This document shows, piece by piece, positions 53,888 through 63,300 of a DNA stretch of 64,000 bases; within the stretch, counting starts at the first letter, position 1, and the number at the start of each line of letters is the position of its first letter. This DNA is from Mycobacterium sp. ITM-2016-00316 (GTDB lineage Bacteria; Actinomycetota; Actinomycetes; Mycobacteriales; Mycobacteriaceae). The stretch lies in NCBI RefSeq assembly GCF_002968335.2, contig NZ_CP134398.1, positions 1,612,001 to 1,676,000 on the forward strand, read 5' to 3'. The position numbers and the translations under genes are program-made. The notes beneath the pieces were generated by a model. The model ran no database searches. It saw nothing but the letters and a program-made list of their open reading frames with translations, and was not told the origin of the DNA.

Positions 53888-54592
53888 ATGAACAAGGTCG
53901 TCGTCATCACCGGAGCAGGAAGCGGTATCGGTCGGGCCACGGCCCGGGCCCTGCTCGATGCCGGGCATCAGGTGGTTCTGGCGGGACGTCGGCCCGATCA
54001 GCTCACCGAGGCCGCCGGCAGCCACCCGAACGCTCTGGTGGTGCCCACCGATGTCACCGACTCGGCGGCGGTGCGGGCGCTGTTCGAGCGCACGGTGTCG
54101 ACGTTCGGCAGGGTGGATGTGCTGTTCAACAATGCGGGCACTTTCGGGCCGGCAGCGTCGATCGCCGATATCGATGACGAGCAATGGCACACCGTCTGGC
54201 GCACCAATGTCGACGGCGCGGTCTTCTGCGCGCGGGAGGCGACCCGCATCATGACCGCGCAACTGCCGCGCGGCGGACGAATCATCAACAACGGCTCGCT
54301 GGCCGCGCACCGGCCGCGCCCGGACACCCTGGCCTACGTGGTCACCAAACACGCCATCAGTGGCCTGACGGCATCGATGCTGCTGGACCTGCGCGACCTC
54401 GACATCGACGTCACCCAGATCGACATCGGCAATGCCGCCACCGAGATGACCAGCGGGTTCACCGCCGAACCCACGATCGACGTCACCCACGTGGCCACCA
54501 CCATCGCGCACATCGTGGACCTCCCGGTGGACGTCTCGGTGCCCGCCATCACCGTCATGGCGCGTGGCATGCGGTACGTCGGCCGTGGCTGA
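53888..54592 (+). CDS. short-chain dehydrogenase/reductase
   Basis: A 234-residue classical SDR. The cofactor loop is VITGAGSGIGRATA (residues 6-19), the NNAG motif FNNAGTFGP, the catalytic Ser in NNGSLAAHRP and Tyr-Lys in LAYVVTKHA. The Arg after the first strand (LAGRRPDQ) suggests NADP(H). It overlaps or nearly abuts the Hyi-like isomerase gene, so the two act together, probably on a sugar acid or hydroxypyruvate-type compound (inference). Confidence 0.9.
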   Translation: MNKVVVITGAGSGIGRATARALLDAGHQVVLAGRRPDQLTEAAGSHPNALVVPTDVTDSAAVRALFERTVSTFGRVDVLFNNAGTFGPAASIADIDDEQWHTVWRTNVDGAVFCAREATRIMTAQLPRGGRIINNGSLAAHRPRPDTLAYVVTKHAISGLTASMLLDLRDLDIDVTQIDIGNAATEMTSGFTAEPTIDVTHVATTIAHIVDLPVDVSVPAITVMARGMRYVGRG

Positions 54593-54593
54593 C

Positions 54594-55403
54594 ATGTCCT
54601 TCGTCGTCAACTGCTCGATGTTGCTGACCGACCTGCCCGTGTTGCGGCGTCCGCAGGCCGCCCGCGACGCCGGGTTCGATGCGGTCGAGTTCTGGTGGCC
54701 GTTCGATGACGCGGTGCCCGCCGACGCCGAGATCGACGCGTTCGTCGGGGCGGTGGCCGACGCCGGGGTGCGCCTCACCGCACTGAATTTCGCCGGCGGC
54801 GACATGGCGGCAGGGGAGCGCGGGCTGCTGTCTGATCCCCGGCGGCGACAGGAGTTCCGCGACAATGCCGACATCGTGTTCGGCATCGCGGACCGATTGG
54901 GTACCCGGGCGTTCAACGCGCTCTACGGCAACCGGCTCGCCGGTGTCGATGCGCAGCGCCAGGACGAGGTGGCCGCCGCAAACCTCGAACACGTCGGTCG
55001 CATGGCCGAACACCTCGGGGCGATCGTTCTCATCGAGCCGCTCAGCGGTGTGGACGGCTATCCGCTACGCACGGCCGCCGACGTCCTGGCGGTGATCGAC
55101 CGCGTCGATGCCACCTCGCTGCGACTGCTCGCCGACCTGTACCACCTGGGCGTCAACGGCGACGATATCGCCGCCGTCATCGACGCCCATCTGGACCGCC
55201 TCGGGCACGTACAGATCGCCGACATACCCGGCCGGGGCGCGCCGGGCACCGGATCCCTCGATATCGACGGGTACCTGCAGCGGCTGGCCGATCGTGGTTA
55301 CCGCGGCCATGTCAGCTTGGAGTACCGCGCCGACGGGCCGGATCCGTTCGGGTGGCTTCCGTGGCCCCGGCGCGGCGGCCGATCGCGAAACCCCCCGGAA
55401 TAG
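54594..55403 (+). CDS. hydroxypyruvate isomerase family (TIM-barrel) protein
   Basis: A 269-residue sugar-phosphate isomerase/epimerase-like TIM barrel of the Hyi family. Marks are FVVNCSMLLTDLP, AGFDAVEFWWPFDD, LIEPLSGVDGYPL (metal-binding Glu) and the late VSLEYRADGPD (second Glu). Hyi interconverts hydroxypyruvate and tartronate semialdehyde. The adjacent SDR could reduce the latter to glycerate, as in glyoxylate carboligase loci; no carboligase is present here. ATG 54594 lies one base after the SDR stop; GTG 54585 is possible. Confidence 0.88.
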   Translation: MSFVVNCSMLLTDLPVLRRPQAARDAGFDAVEFWWPFDDAVPADAEIDAFVGAVADAGVRLTALNFAGGDMAAGERGLLSDPRRRQEFRDNADIVFGIADRLGTRAFNALYGNRLAGVDAQRQDEVAAANLEHVGRMAEHLGAIVLIEPLSGVDGYPLRTAADVLAVIDRVDATSLRLLADLYHLGVNGDDIAAVIDAHLDRLGHVQIADIPGRGAPGTGSLDIDGYLQRLADRGYRGHVSLEYRADGPDPFGWLPWPRRGGRSRNPPE

Positions 55404-55406
55404 GTC

Positions 55407-55437
55407 AGAGCCGGTGCCCTGTGGGGCCACCGGCTCT
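55407..55437 (+). terminator. hairpin terminator between convergent genes
   Basis: A perfect 10-bp stem (55407-55416 with 55428-55437) and an 11-base loop just after the Hyi-like stop and before the convergent small gene. Confidence 0.7.
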
Positions 55438-55460
55438 GGTCAGCGGGAACGGGATCAAAA

Positions 55461-55610
55461 TCAGCGAGCGGAGTCCTCGAACTCGTAGCGCTGCGCCACC
55501 GCGATCAGTTCTTCACGAACCGTCGAATCGGGCATTGCGTTGATCCGCGCGTAGAGGCGGCGCCGATTGTTGGCGCGCTTCATGTTGTCGCGAAACTGCG
55601 CGAGGGACAT
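55461..55610 (-). CDS. small conserved-type protein, unknown function
   Basis: A 49-residue protein, strongly helical and basic in its first half (FRDNMKRANNRRRLYARINAM), acidic at the end. The ATG at 55610 has AAGGAG at good spacing, supporting real translation. No family recognised. The 206-base upstream gap is AT-rich at 55715-55745 and contains GGGACTTTGG (55644-55653), half of a DosR box, but no gene. Confidence 0.6.
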   Translation of the reverse strand: MSLAQFRDNMKRANNRRRLYARINAMPDSTVREELIAVAQRYEFEDSAR

Positions 55611-55816
55611 TGTTCTCACTCCTTGTAAGTGCCCTGGGTCACAGGGACTTTGGTTGTATCTGGTGGGGCCAGGTCGGGGATCACCCGCTCTGTGCAACGC
55701 CTCCATGGTCCGTGTTAATTCTGCGTAAAGCAATTTATTTAGTGTGAGTTCCGCGACAGCTCAGCCGCATCCAGCCCCGCGGGGTGTCGGCCGTCACACC
55801 CGCTCGGCGCCGCGCA

Positions 55817-57004
55817 TCACGCCGAGCGAAGTGTCAGCAGCGTGATCTCGCTGGGCGCGAACACCCGGAAGGGCGGGCCCCAGAACCCGGTGCCGCGGCT
55901 GGTGTAGAGCTGGGTGCGTTGCCCGTGTGCGCTCAGCCCCTGCACCACCGGCTGGTCCAGTCGCACCAGGAAGTTGAACGGCCAGATCTGCCCGCCGTGG
56001 GTGTGCCCGGAGATCTGCAGGTCCACACCCGCGGCCACCGCCTGCGGAATCTGCTTGGGCTGGTGCGCCAGCAGCAGCACCGGCAGCCCGGGATCGGCAC
56101 CCGACAGTGCCGTCGCCAGATCCTCGCCGTGCCCGCGCAGACCGGAACCCTCGGCGGTGGCATCGTCTACCCCGGCGACGACCAGACGATCGCCGCCGCG
56201 CTCGACAACGATGTGCCGGTTGTGCAGCGCCGACCAGCCGATGCCCTCCATGTAGTCGAGCCAGCCCTGTGCCTCGCTGAAGTACTCGTGGTTGCCGGTC
56301 ACGTACACGCGCGCCGATCGGGCCCGCACCGTCTCCAGCGGACTCGCCTGATTGCGGCGCACCTCGACGGTGCCGTCGGCGATATCGCCGACATGGCAGA
56401 CGATATCGGCGTCGAGTTCGTTGACCCGTTCGACCACGTTCGCCGACCATTGCGCCCGATCGAGCGGTCCGTAATGGGTGTCGGTGATCATCGCGACGCG
56501 CAGCCCGTCCAGGCCTCGGCCGAGGCGGGGGATGCGCACGTCGACGGGCCGGATCCGCGGCACCCGCATCGCCTCGAAATGGCCCCAGGCCAGCAACGTT
56601 GCCGACACCAGGAGAACCGCCACCGCAACCACCCGGGATCGCAGCGGATCCTCGATACCGGCGGCCAGCAGTGCCAGTCGCAGCAGATTGCCGAGCGCCG
56701 ACCACACGAACAACACCCACATGATGCCCAGCAGCGCGTCGCCCAGCGCCGATGGCAGATCGCGGTGTTTACCGTGGCCGGTGAACAGCAGCGTGGGCAG
56801 CAGAACCAGGGCGGCGACGAAAAGCAGGGTTCCCGCGATCGAGACTGGCAGCGGCCAGCCGCCGGCGGCGACCAGCGTCCACCACGGCACCCCGAACAAC
56901 AGGGCCAGCACGGCGGTCACCACCGCGGTGCGGCGCCACCGTGCTCCCGACCGGTGCGGCGGGTGAGCGGCTTCTTCTACTACTTCGGCCGGGTTGTCGG
57001 TCAT
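55817..57004 (-). CDS. membrane-anchored metallophosphoesterase
   Basis: A 395-residue protein. About four N-terminal membrane helices (residues 25-165) precede a calcineurin-like phosphoesterase domain with the full metal signature: ITDTHYGPL, CHVGDIADG, VTGNHEYF and ISGHTHGGQ. The ATG at 57004 follows GAGGT. Related YkuE-type proteins act on phospholipids or UDP-diacylglucosamine outside the cytoplasm; the substrate here is unknown. The upstream 180 bases hold the CIRCE/hsp20 promoter on the other strand. Confidence 0.92.
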   Translation of the reverse strand: MTDNPAEVVEEAAHPPHRSGARWRRTAVVTAVLALLFGVPWWTLVAAGGWPLPVSIAGTLLFVAALVLLPTLLFTGHGKHRDLPSALGDALLGIMWVLFVWSALGNLLRLALLAAGIEDPLRSRVVAVAVLLVSATLLAWGHFEAMRVPRIRPVDVRIPRLGRGLDGLRVAMITDTHYGPLDRAQWSANVVERVNELDADIVCHVGDIADGTVEVRRNQASPLETVRARSARVYVTGNHEYFSEAQGWLDYMEGIGWSALHNRHIVVERGGDRLVVAGVDDATAEGSGLRGHGEDLATALSGADPGLPVLLLAHQPKQIPQAVAAGVDLQISGHTHGGQIWPFNFLVRLDQPVVQGLSAHGQRTQLYTSRGTGFWGPPFRVFAPSEITLLTLRSA

Positions 57005-57185
57005 TGCACCTCGATCGTGTACAGGTTCACTGCCAACGACGGTACCGGCGGTCCAGGCCTGTCCGGCGGACCAGGCCCGCCGCGCAGCGGGGCGGGGCTG
57101 AGAGCGACTGCGCCGCAGCGCTACCCGATCATTCGCCGGCCGCAATGTGCGCGCAGACAGAACAAGAAATTCCTCCGATTCACTC

Positions 57186-57212
57186 TTGGCACTCTCTGGT
57201 CTCGAGTGCTAA
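57186..57212. promoter_or_regulatory. CIRCE element (HrcA operator)
   Basis: TTGGCACTC-N9-GAGTGCTAA: the right arm is a perfect CIRCE half and the left differs by one base (G for A). The 9-base spacer is exact. It lies 73 bases before the hsp20 start, predicting HrcA repression at normal temperature. Confidence 0.85.
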
Positions 57213-57284
57213 ATTCTGTCTTGCACAGTGATTGGCAGCCCGCCGAACGGGCGGGCTCCGTGAGTGACGAGGAGGTGGATTGCT

Positions 57285-57728
57285 GTGCTTCGTTTTGATC
57301 CGTTTGGTGACGCTGTGACTCGGGACATCTTCGCGACCCAGGCCGGCTCCGGCCGGGTGCCGCGATTCATGCCGATGGACCTCTACAAGGTCGACGATCA
57401 TTACGTACTCACTGCCGACCTGCCGGGGGTCGATCCCGGATCGGTCGACGTCAGTGTCGACAACGGGACGATGACCTTGACCGCGCATCGCAGCGCACGG
57501 TCGGATGAGGCGGTCCAGTGGTTGTCGAACGAACGGTTCTCCGGCACCTACCGCCGCCAACTGTCCCTGGGCGACGGAGTCGACTGCTCGCGCATCTCGG
57601 CCACCTACGAGAATGGTGTTCTGACGGTGAGCATTCCGCTCGCCGAGCGGGCCAAGCCGCGCCGCATCGACGTCGCGCACGCGGGAGCCACCCGCACCAT
57701 CGAGTCGTCCACCGTCGACTCGAGCTAA
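57285..57728 (+). CDS. Hsp20/alpha-crystallin small heat-shock protein
   Basis: A 147-residue small heat-shock chaperone. The alpha-crystallin domain covers residues 33-125 with DHYVLTADLPGVDPGSVDV, FSGTYRRQLSLGDGVD and the conserved ENGVLTVSIPLAE. The start is GTG 57285, preceded by AGGAGG; this gives the MLRFDPFGD opening of mycobacterial Hsp16/18 proteins. A CIRCE operator controls it. It resembles Hsp18/Acr2-like rather than being certainly HspX. Confidence 0.94.
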   Translation: MLRFDPFGDAVTRDIFATQAGSGRVPRFMPMDLYKVDDHYVLTADLPGVDPGSVDVSVDNGTMTLTAHRSARSDEAVQWLSNERFSGTYRRQLSLGDGVDCSRISATYENGVLTVSIPLAERAKPRRIDVAHAGATRTIESSTVDSS

Positions 57729-57741
57729 CCGCTCTGCCTTC

Positions 57742-57777
57742 GTGCGCGGCTGTAGCCCATCGGCTGCAGCCGCGCAC
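57742..57777 (+). terminator. hairpin terminator after hsp20
   Basis: A 14-bp stem with one G-T mismatch (57742-57755 with 57764-57777) and an 8-base loop, 14 bases after the hsp20 stop. It also lies before the convergent HemS-like gene stop, so it may act in both directions. Confidence 0.7.
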
Positions 57778-57820
57778 GGTCGGCGCGGATTTGTCTGTGA
57801 CAACTGCGCGTTCGGCGAAC

Positions 57821-58648
57821 TCAGAGGTCTGGAAGCGACCTTGCGATGGCCTGCCAATCGTCGTAGGTCCGCCCGCACACCGACCCGGTCAGGGTCAGCA
57901 TGGTGACGCATCGCCGGACGCGGTCGTAGATCTCGATCGCTGCGGTGGGTCCGGCCGCGCCGTGCAGCGTGCTCACCCAACACTCGCCGACCTGCGCCGG
58001 ATCCAACGCGTACCGGGCCGCGCCAAAGATCACCGCCACCGCGGGACCGGACGTGTCGGCCAATGCGGCCCTGCCGCGATGCAACTGCACGCATCCGCCG
58101 CCCGGCACCGCGACCGTGTACTCCACGTGCTGCTCGACCAGATATACCAGCAGATGCGGCAGCACCCGCGGGTCGATCTTGCGGGCCCCGGTGAACGGCA
58201 GCACCCGGTACCGCTCGTCTGAGAGCGAGTCGAGGTGGTCGATCTGATCGGTGTCGTTCCAGTCGACATCCATCCAGTCCCCGGCGGTGAACGGCACCTG
58301 CGGCCCGCGCGGTGCCAGCGAAAGGCCCTTGACGGCAAGCGGATCCGACATGGGTGTCAGGTAGGCCCGATGGGTTCCGAAGGTATCGGTGAGGGTCAGG
58401 GCCTGCGGTGTCAGGTAGCCGGTGACGTCGGTGCCCAGGCGCACGTTGATCTGCTCCTCACCGCAGATCAGTGCCTCGCCGGGGTGCGCGGGTGTGGCGT
58501 ATTCACCGGTATGACTCAGCAGTGCAGCGTCATTGGCGGTGCAGGACACCACGGTGCCCAGCGCAGGGAGGGCCGCGCCGATTTCCCGGCTTCCGGCGTT
58601 CAGCCGTTGCGCGGGGCAGGTGCTGCAGCGCTGTCGGTCAGTACACAT
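57821..58648 (-). CDS. HemS/HmuS-like protein (divergent haem-utilisation family)
   Basis: A 275-residue soluble protein. I read it as a divergent member of the hemin-degrading HmuS/ChuS group on the pattern GEEQINVRLGTDVTGYLTP, DTFGTHRAYLTP and, near the C-terminus, VGECWVSTLHGAAGPTAAIE with IEIYD, which echo the repeat structure of that family. The N-terminal CTDRQRCSTCP (C-x5-C-x2-C) is unusual and may bind a metal or cluster. The identity is uncertain; unknown actinobacterial family is the alternative. ATG 58648 overlaps the reductase stop by 11 bases, so it is translated with the CysJ-like and GltB-like genes. Confidence 0.5.
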   Translation of the reverse strand: MCTDRQRCSTCPAQRLNAGSREIGAALPALGTVVSCTANDAALLSHTGEYATPAHPGEALICGEEQINVRLGTDVTGYLTPQALTLTDTFGTHRAYLTPMSDPLAVKGLSLAPRGPQVPFTAGDWMDVDWNDTDQIDHLDSLSDERYRVLPFTGARKIDPRVLPHLLVYLVEQHVEYTVAVPGGGCVQLHRGRAALADTSGPAVAVIFGAARYALDPAQVGECWVSTLHGAAGPTAAIEIYDRVRRCVTMLTLTGSVCGRTYDDWQAIARSLPDL

Positions 58649-60377
58649 CGCGTACGTACCGCTTCTCGCGTTTCAGCGAGTTGACGTACTCGACGGCACC
58701 GTCGGCGTCCAGCCCGCCGTGGGTGGCGACGATATCGTGCAGCGCCTTGTCGACATCCTTGGCCATCCGGGTCGCGTCACCGCACACATAGAAGTGGCCG
58801 CCCTCTTCGAGCCACCCGAACAGCTCCCGACCGTGTTCGCGCATCCGGGTCTGCACATAAATCTTGTCGGCCTGATCGCGAGAGAACGCCAGGTCCAACC
58901 GATTCAACAGTCCGGAGTCCTGCCACGCTGCGATCTCGTCGGCGTAGGCGAAATCATGCGCGCGGTGCTGATCGCCGAAGAACAGCCAGTTGCGTCCGCC
59001 GGCGCCACGCTGCTCGCGCTCCTGGAGGAACGCGCGGAACGGCGCCACCCCGGTGCCCGGGCCCACCATGACCATCGGAGCGTCGTCATCGGCCGGCACC
59101 CGGAAAGACTTGTTGGGTTGCAGGAAGATCTTGGACTCCGTGCCACGGTCGGCCAGGAACGTCGAGCAGACCCCGCCGCGCATCCGTCCGCTGTTGTGGT
59201 ACCGCACGCTGGCCACCGTGAGGTGGATCCGGTCGGGATGTGCCAGCGCGCTCGACGAGATCGAATACGCCCGGTGCTGAAGCGGTTTGAGTAGTCCGAC
59301 GAACTCCTCGAGGCTGAGGTCATCCCCGGCGATGCTCAGCACGTCCAAGATGTCCTTGCCGTACAGCCAGCGCTCCAGAGTCTCCTTCACCCCGCCGCGC
59401 AGAACATGTGACAGCTCGGGGTTCTCCGCTCGCCGTTCCACCTCGCCGAGCAGATCCTTTGACGGAGCGCTGATCTCGTACCGGTGGCCCAGCAGATCCC
59501 CGAGCGGCTCATCGCCGACCAGGGTGTCGGCCGAAACCCGGAAGTGCCCGGCGATGGCGTCCACCAGCACCGGGTCGTTCTCCGGGATGACGGCCAGCGC
59601 GTCGCCGGCGACGTACTCGATCCCGCTGTCGGCCAGGTCGAATTCGAAGTGCCGGATCTCCTTGTCCGAGCCGGGCCCCGACAGCAGGCGGTTGACGACG
59701 ATGTCCGCGACGAAGGGGTTCTTGCGTGTCCACCCGGAACGCGCCACCGCGCTCGGCGGTGGCGTGCTCGGTGCGCCGCTGGCCCCGGAGCTGGGTACCA
59801 GCGCCGAGACGGCGGACTGGATCCATTCGGCGGCCTGGGCCTCGTAGTCGACATCGCAGTCGGCGCGAGGCACCACCCGCGCGGCACCGAGCTGCTCCAG
59901 GCGGGTGTCGAATAGCTTTCCGGCCTGGCAGAACTCGTCGTAGCTGGTGTCGCCGAGTGCCAGCACCCCGAAGGACACGCCCTCCAGGCGCGGTGCGGTC
60001 GACGCCGACAGCGCCTCCCAGAACAGTTCGGCGTTGTCGGGCATCTCGCCCTCGCCGTAGGTGGAGGTGACGATCAGCACGTACTTGAGTCCGGCGAACT
60101 CGTCGAGTTCGATCTCGTCGAGTCCGCTGACCAACACATCGAAGCCCTGTGCCTTGGCAGCGGCCGACGCATCGTTGGCCACGCCCTCGGCGTTGCCGGT
60201 CTGGGTGCCGTACAGGATGCGCAGCGCCGGACGCGGCGCGGACTGGTCACCGGGGACGGCCGGTGGCGGCGCGACGTTCATCGCGAGCCGGGAGTGCAGG
60301 CCGGCCAGGAAACCCGACAGCCAGGCGCGCTGGTCCTCGTTGAACGGAGCGTCCTGGGGGATGTATGCGATCTTCAT
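58638..60377 (-). CDS. CysJ-type diflavin reductase (sulfite-reductase flavoprotein-like)
   Basis: A 579-residue NADPH diflavin reductase. Residues 70-215 are a flavodoxin-like FMN domain (LYGTQTGNAEGVANDAS; TSTYGEGEMPDNA); residues 240-440 bind FAD (RAYSISSSALAHPDR, GGVCSTFLADR); the end binds NADPH (VGPGTGVAPFRAFLQE, FYVCGDATRMAKDVD). It moves hydride electrons from NADPH one at a time to a metal-centre partner. No sulfite reductase haemoprotein gene is visible; instead it follows the GltB-like gene by 4 bases. ATG 60377 gives the family's KIAYIPQDAPFNEDQRAWL start. The partner may be the GltB-like protein (inference). Confidence 0.92.
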   Translation of the reverse strand: MKIAYIPQDAPFNEDQRAWLSGFLAGLHSRLAMNVAPPPAVPGDQSAPRPALRILYGTQTGNAEGVANDASAAAKAQGFDVLVSGLDEIELDEFAGLKYVLIVTSTYGEGEMPDNAELFWEALSASTAPRLEGVSFGVLALGDTSYDEFCQAGKLFDTRLEQLGAARVVPRADCDVDYEAQAAEWIQSAVSALVPSSGASGAPSTPPPSAVARSGWTRKNPFVADIVVNRLLSGPGSDKEIRHFEFDLADSGIEYVAGDALAVIPENDPVLVDAIAGHFRVSADTLVGDEPLGDLLGHRYEISAPSKDLLGEVERRAENPELSHVLRGGVKETLERWLYGKDILDVLSIAGDDLSLEEFVGLLKPLQHRAYSISSSALAHPDRIHLTVASVRYHNSGRMRGGVCSTFLADRGTESKIFLQPNKSFRVPADDDAPMVMVGPGTGVAPFRAFLQEREQRGAGGRNWLFFGDQHRAHDFAYADEIAAWQDSGLLNRLDLAFSRDQADKIYVQTRMREHGRELFGWLEEGGHFYVCGDATRMAKDVDKALHDIVATHGGLDADGAVEYVNSLKREKRYVRDVY

Positions 60378-60381
60378 CGGG

Positions 60382-63300
60382 TTACGCGCTCTCCAGCGAG
60401 GTGAGGGACGCCACCACATCCGGAACCGATTGCGCGGCAAACAGTTCCTCGAACGAGGGCAGGCGGCCGATCATGTCGACGTTCTTGGCGTTCTGATACA
60501 GGATCCAGCCGTAGGTTCCCAGGCTGTCCATCGACAACACGTTGCGCTGCGCCAGCGCATCCTTGTAATCGGTGATGCGTTTGTCGGCGATGAACACGGC
60601 CAGGTTCTCGTCGCTGAAATCGTCGATGGCCTCCCGCGCGAAGCGTTGCAGCTTCTGGATCAGGAAGAAGTCCTCGGTGAGCACCAGGTTGCGCACCATC
60701 TTGGCGACCCGCGGATCGGCGACATCGGTGACCCCGGGCAGTCGCGTGAGTGCCAGCCGCTGCGCCATGTTCAGCACGGTGTAGGTGTTCAGCAGCGCGA
60801 ACATGGTCTCGGTGTCCGTTTCGCCGTAACCGGGCACCGCACCGTCGAGCACCGTCTGCCCGTGGCGGTAGGAGCGCTTGAACTTGTGCACCTGGTAACC
60901 GGCCAGCGCGGAGGCCAACTCGTCGAGCAGTTCCTTGCGCGTCTTGGCCGCCAGGATCGCCTCGGCATCCTGGTACTGCAGCAGCGCCCGCGGCATCGCA
61001 TAGCTGACCTGGAGGCGCGTGACATCCCAATCCTGGAGCAGAGCAGCGGCTTTCGCCGATCCGGTGGCCTCCAGGTGCCACTGCAACATCGTGCGGGCGG
61101 CGACCTCGTGGAAGGGTGCCTCGCTGATGGGTGCCAGCAGCACCGAGTCGGCGCTGACCTTGGCGGCCAGTTCGGCATCCGGGTCGTACTGATAGAGGAA
61201 GCCGCCGCTCATCCCGTTGGCGACACCCTTACCGAAGCCACCGATGTTGAACACCGCACCGTTGGTCATGTACTCGCACAAGAACTCTCCGACGCCCTCG
61301 ACCACCGCGGTGGCCCCGGAGTTGCGCACCGCGAACCGGTCACCGGCCTCGCCTTCGACGAACAACCGGCCGCCGGAGGCGCCGAACAGGGCGAAGTTGC
61401 CGATCAGCACATTGCCGCCGGGAAGGGTCGATCCACCGCCGGGGGAGCGCACCGCGATGGTGCCGCCGCACTGGCTCTTGCCGACGCCGTCATTGCAGGT
61501 TCCGGTGTGCGTCATCGCCATACCGTCGTTGCAGAACACCCCGTAGCTCTGGCCCGCCGATCCGGTTGTGGTGATCACGACGCTGTCGGGGGTCAGGTAG
61601 CGCCGCCCACGGACATCCGTCACGACCGCAGCCCCGGTGTCGTCCTGATGGTTCAGCCTGCGTTCGATATCGATTGCCAGCTGCCCGCCGACGCTCTTGT
61701 TCTGGTTGGTCAACACCACCGGCGCCATCTCGACACCGTCGAGATCGAGTTGGCCCAGGAACGCGTCGTCGACCGCGTAGTCCTTCTCCATGTAGATCGG
61801 ATCCTCGGGCACGAAACCCCTGGCGACCTGCAGCATGGCGCGCAGGTCCAGCCGGCCGATGCTCGACGGGTGATCGAGCAGATGAAGCAGGTCGCTGCGG
61901 CCGCGGGCAGCCGCCAGGGACGGCATGCCGAGCGTGGCGAGGATCTCACGCACCTCGTGCGAGATGTTCAGCAGATACTGCGCCAGGGCGCGCGGGTCTC
62001 CGTCGAAGGCCTCGGGGTTGGTGGTCAAACCGGCGGGGCACTTGATGTTGCAGTTCTTGGCCATCACGCACTTGAGCATCATCAGCGCGGTGGTACCGAA
62101 CTCGAAGCTGTCCGCCCCGAGCAGTGCCGAGGTGATGACATCGCTGGCCGTCTGGTGTGCGCCCGAACAGCGCAGCACGACCTTCTGCCGGATCCCGTTG
62201 GCCACCAGCGCCTGATGTACCTCGGCGACGCCGATCTCGGCGGAACGCCCGGCGTACTTGAGGCTGGTGACGGCCGCGGCGCCGGTGCCGCCGGTGTTGC
62301 CGGCGACGTTGATGACATCGGCGCCGGCCTTGGCGACGCCCACCGCGATGGTGCCGATGCCCTCGCTGGAGACCAGCTTGACGATCACCCGTACCCGGGC
62401 GGCCTTGCAGTCGTGGATGAGCTGGGCGAGGTCCTCGATGGAATAGGTGTCGTGGTGCGGTGGGGGAGAGACCAGTTCCACCCCGGGTGTCCCGCCGCGG
62501 GCCGCCGCGATCTGCACGGTGACCTTGGGGGCCGGGAGCTGCCCGCCCTCGCCGGGTTTCGCGCCCTGGCCGATCTTGATCTCCAGTTCGCGCAGCATCG
62601 GGTCGGCCAGGTAGCCGGCCCATACCCCGAACCGGCCGGAGGCGAACTGTTTGATCCGGGAGCCACGGATGGTGCCGTACCGGGTGATGTGCTCGCCGCC
62701 CTCACCGCAGTTGGACAGCCCGCCCACCATGTTGGTGCCGTGCGCGACGGCCTCATGCGCCGAGGCGACCAGGGCACCGTGGCTCATGGCGCCGGATGTC
62801 AGCGTTGCCGCGATCTCGCTGGCGGGTTGCACCGCGGCCAGCGGCATCGAGTCCGGCGCGGTCTGCACCATGGCCAGATAGTCGCGGGCGGCGCCCTGCG
62901 CGCGGATCCACAGCCGGTCGACGTCGACCTCGTGGTCGACGATATCGGCGCCGAAGCGGCGCAGCAGGGACTCCGCCAAGGCCTCCAGGCGCTGCGCGCT
63001 GTGGCTCAGGCGCAGCGTGAACTCGTCACCGACCCGAACACAGGTCAGTCCACGGACCTGGAAGCTGTTGTTGCCGAACCGCGCGAACTGTCCGAGCTCG
63101 GAACGGAACTCGTCGGCGGTGTGCAGGAAGTTGACGTCGGCGGGCAACGCCAGGACATCGCGCAGGGCGGCGGGCCGGCGGGCACGCTCGGCGTTCATCG
63201 CGAATACGAAGTGCCGGTAGCCCGGGGTGATGTCGAAGCTGTTGATCGCCCGCGGCGTCATCTCCTCGAAACTGTTGTGCTGGTAGGCCTCATCGTCGAG

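Noticed and set aside
55640..55656. DosR box before the small gene at 55610
   Set aside because: Only the left half (GGGACTTT) matches; the right half is absent and the neighbouring genes are not dormancy types.
55784..57298. 504-codon plus-strand frame over the metallophosphoesterase
   Set aside because: Antisense shadow; the minus strand carries the complete DxH/GD/GNHE/GHTH metal signature and a good start.
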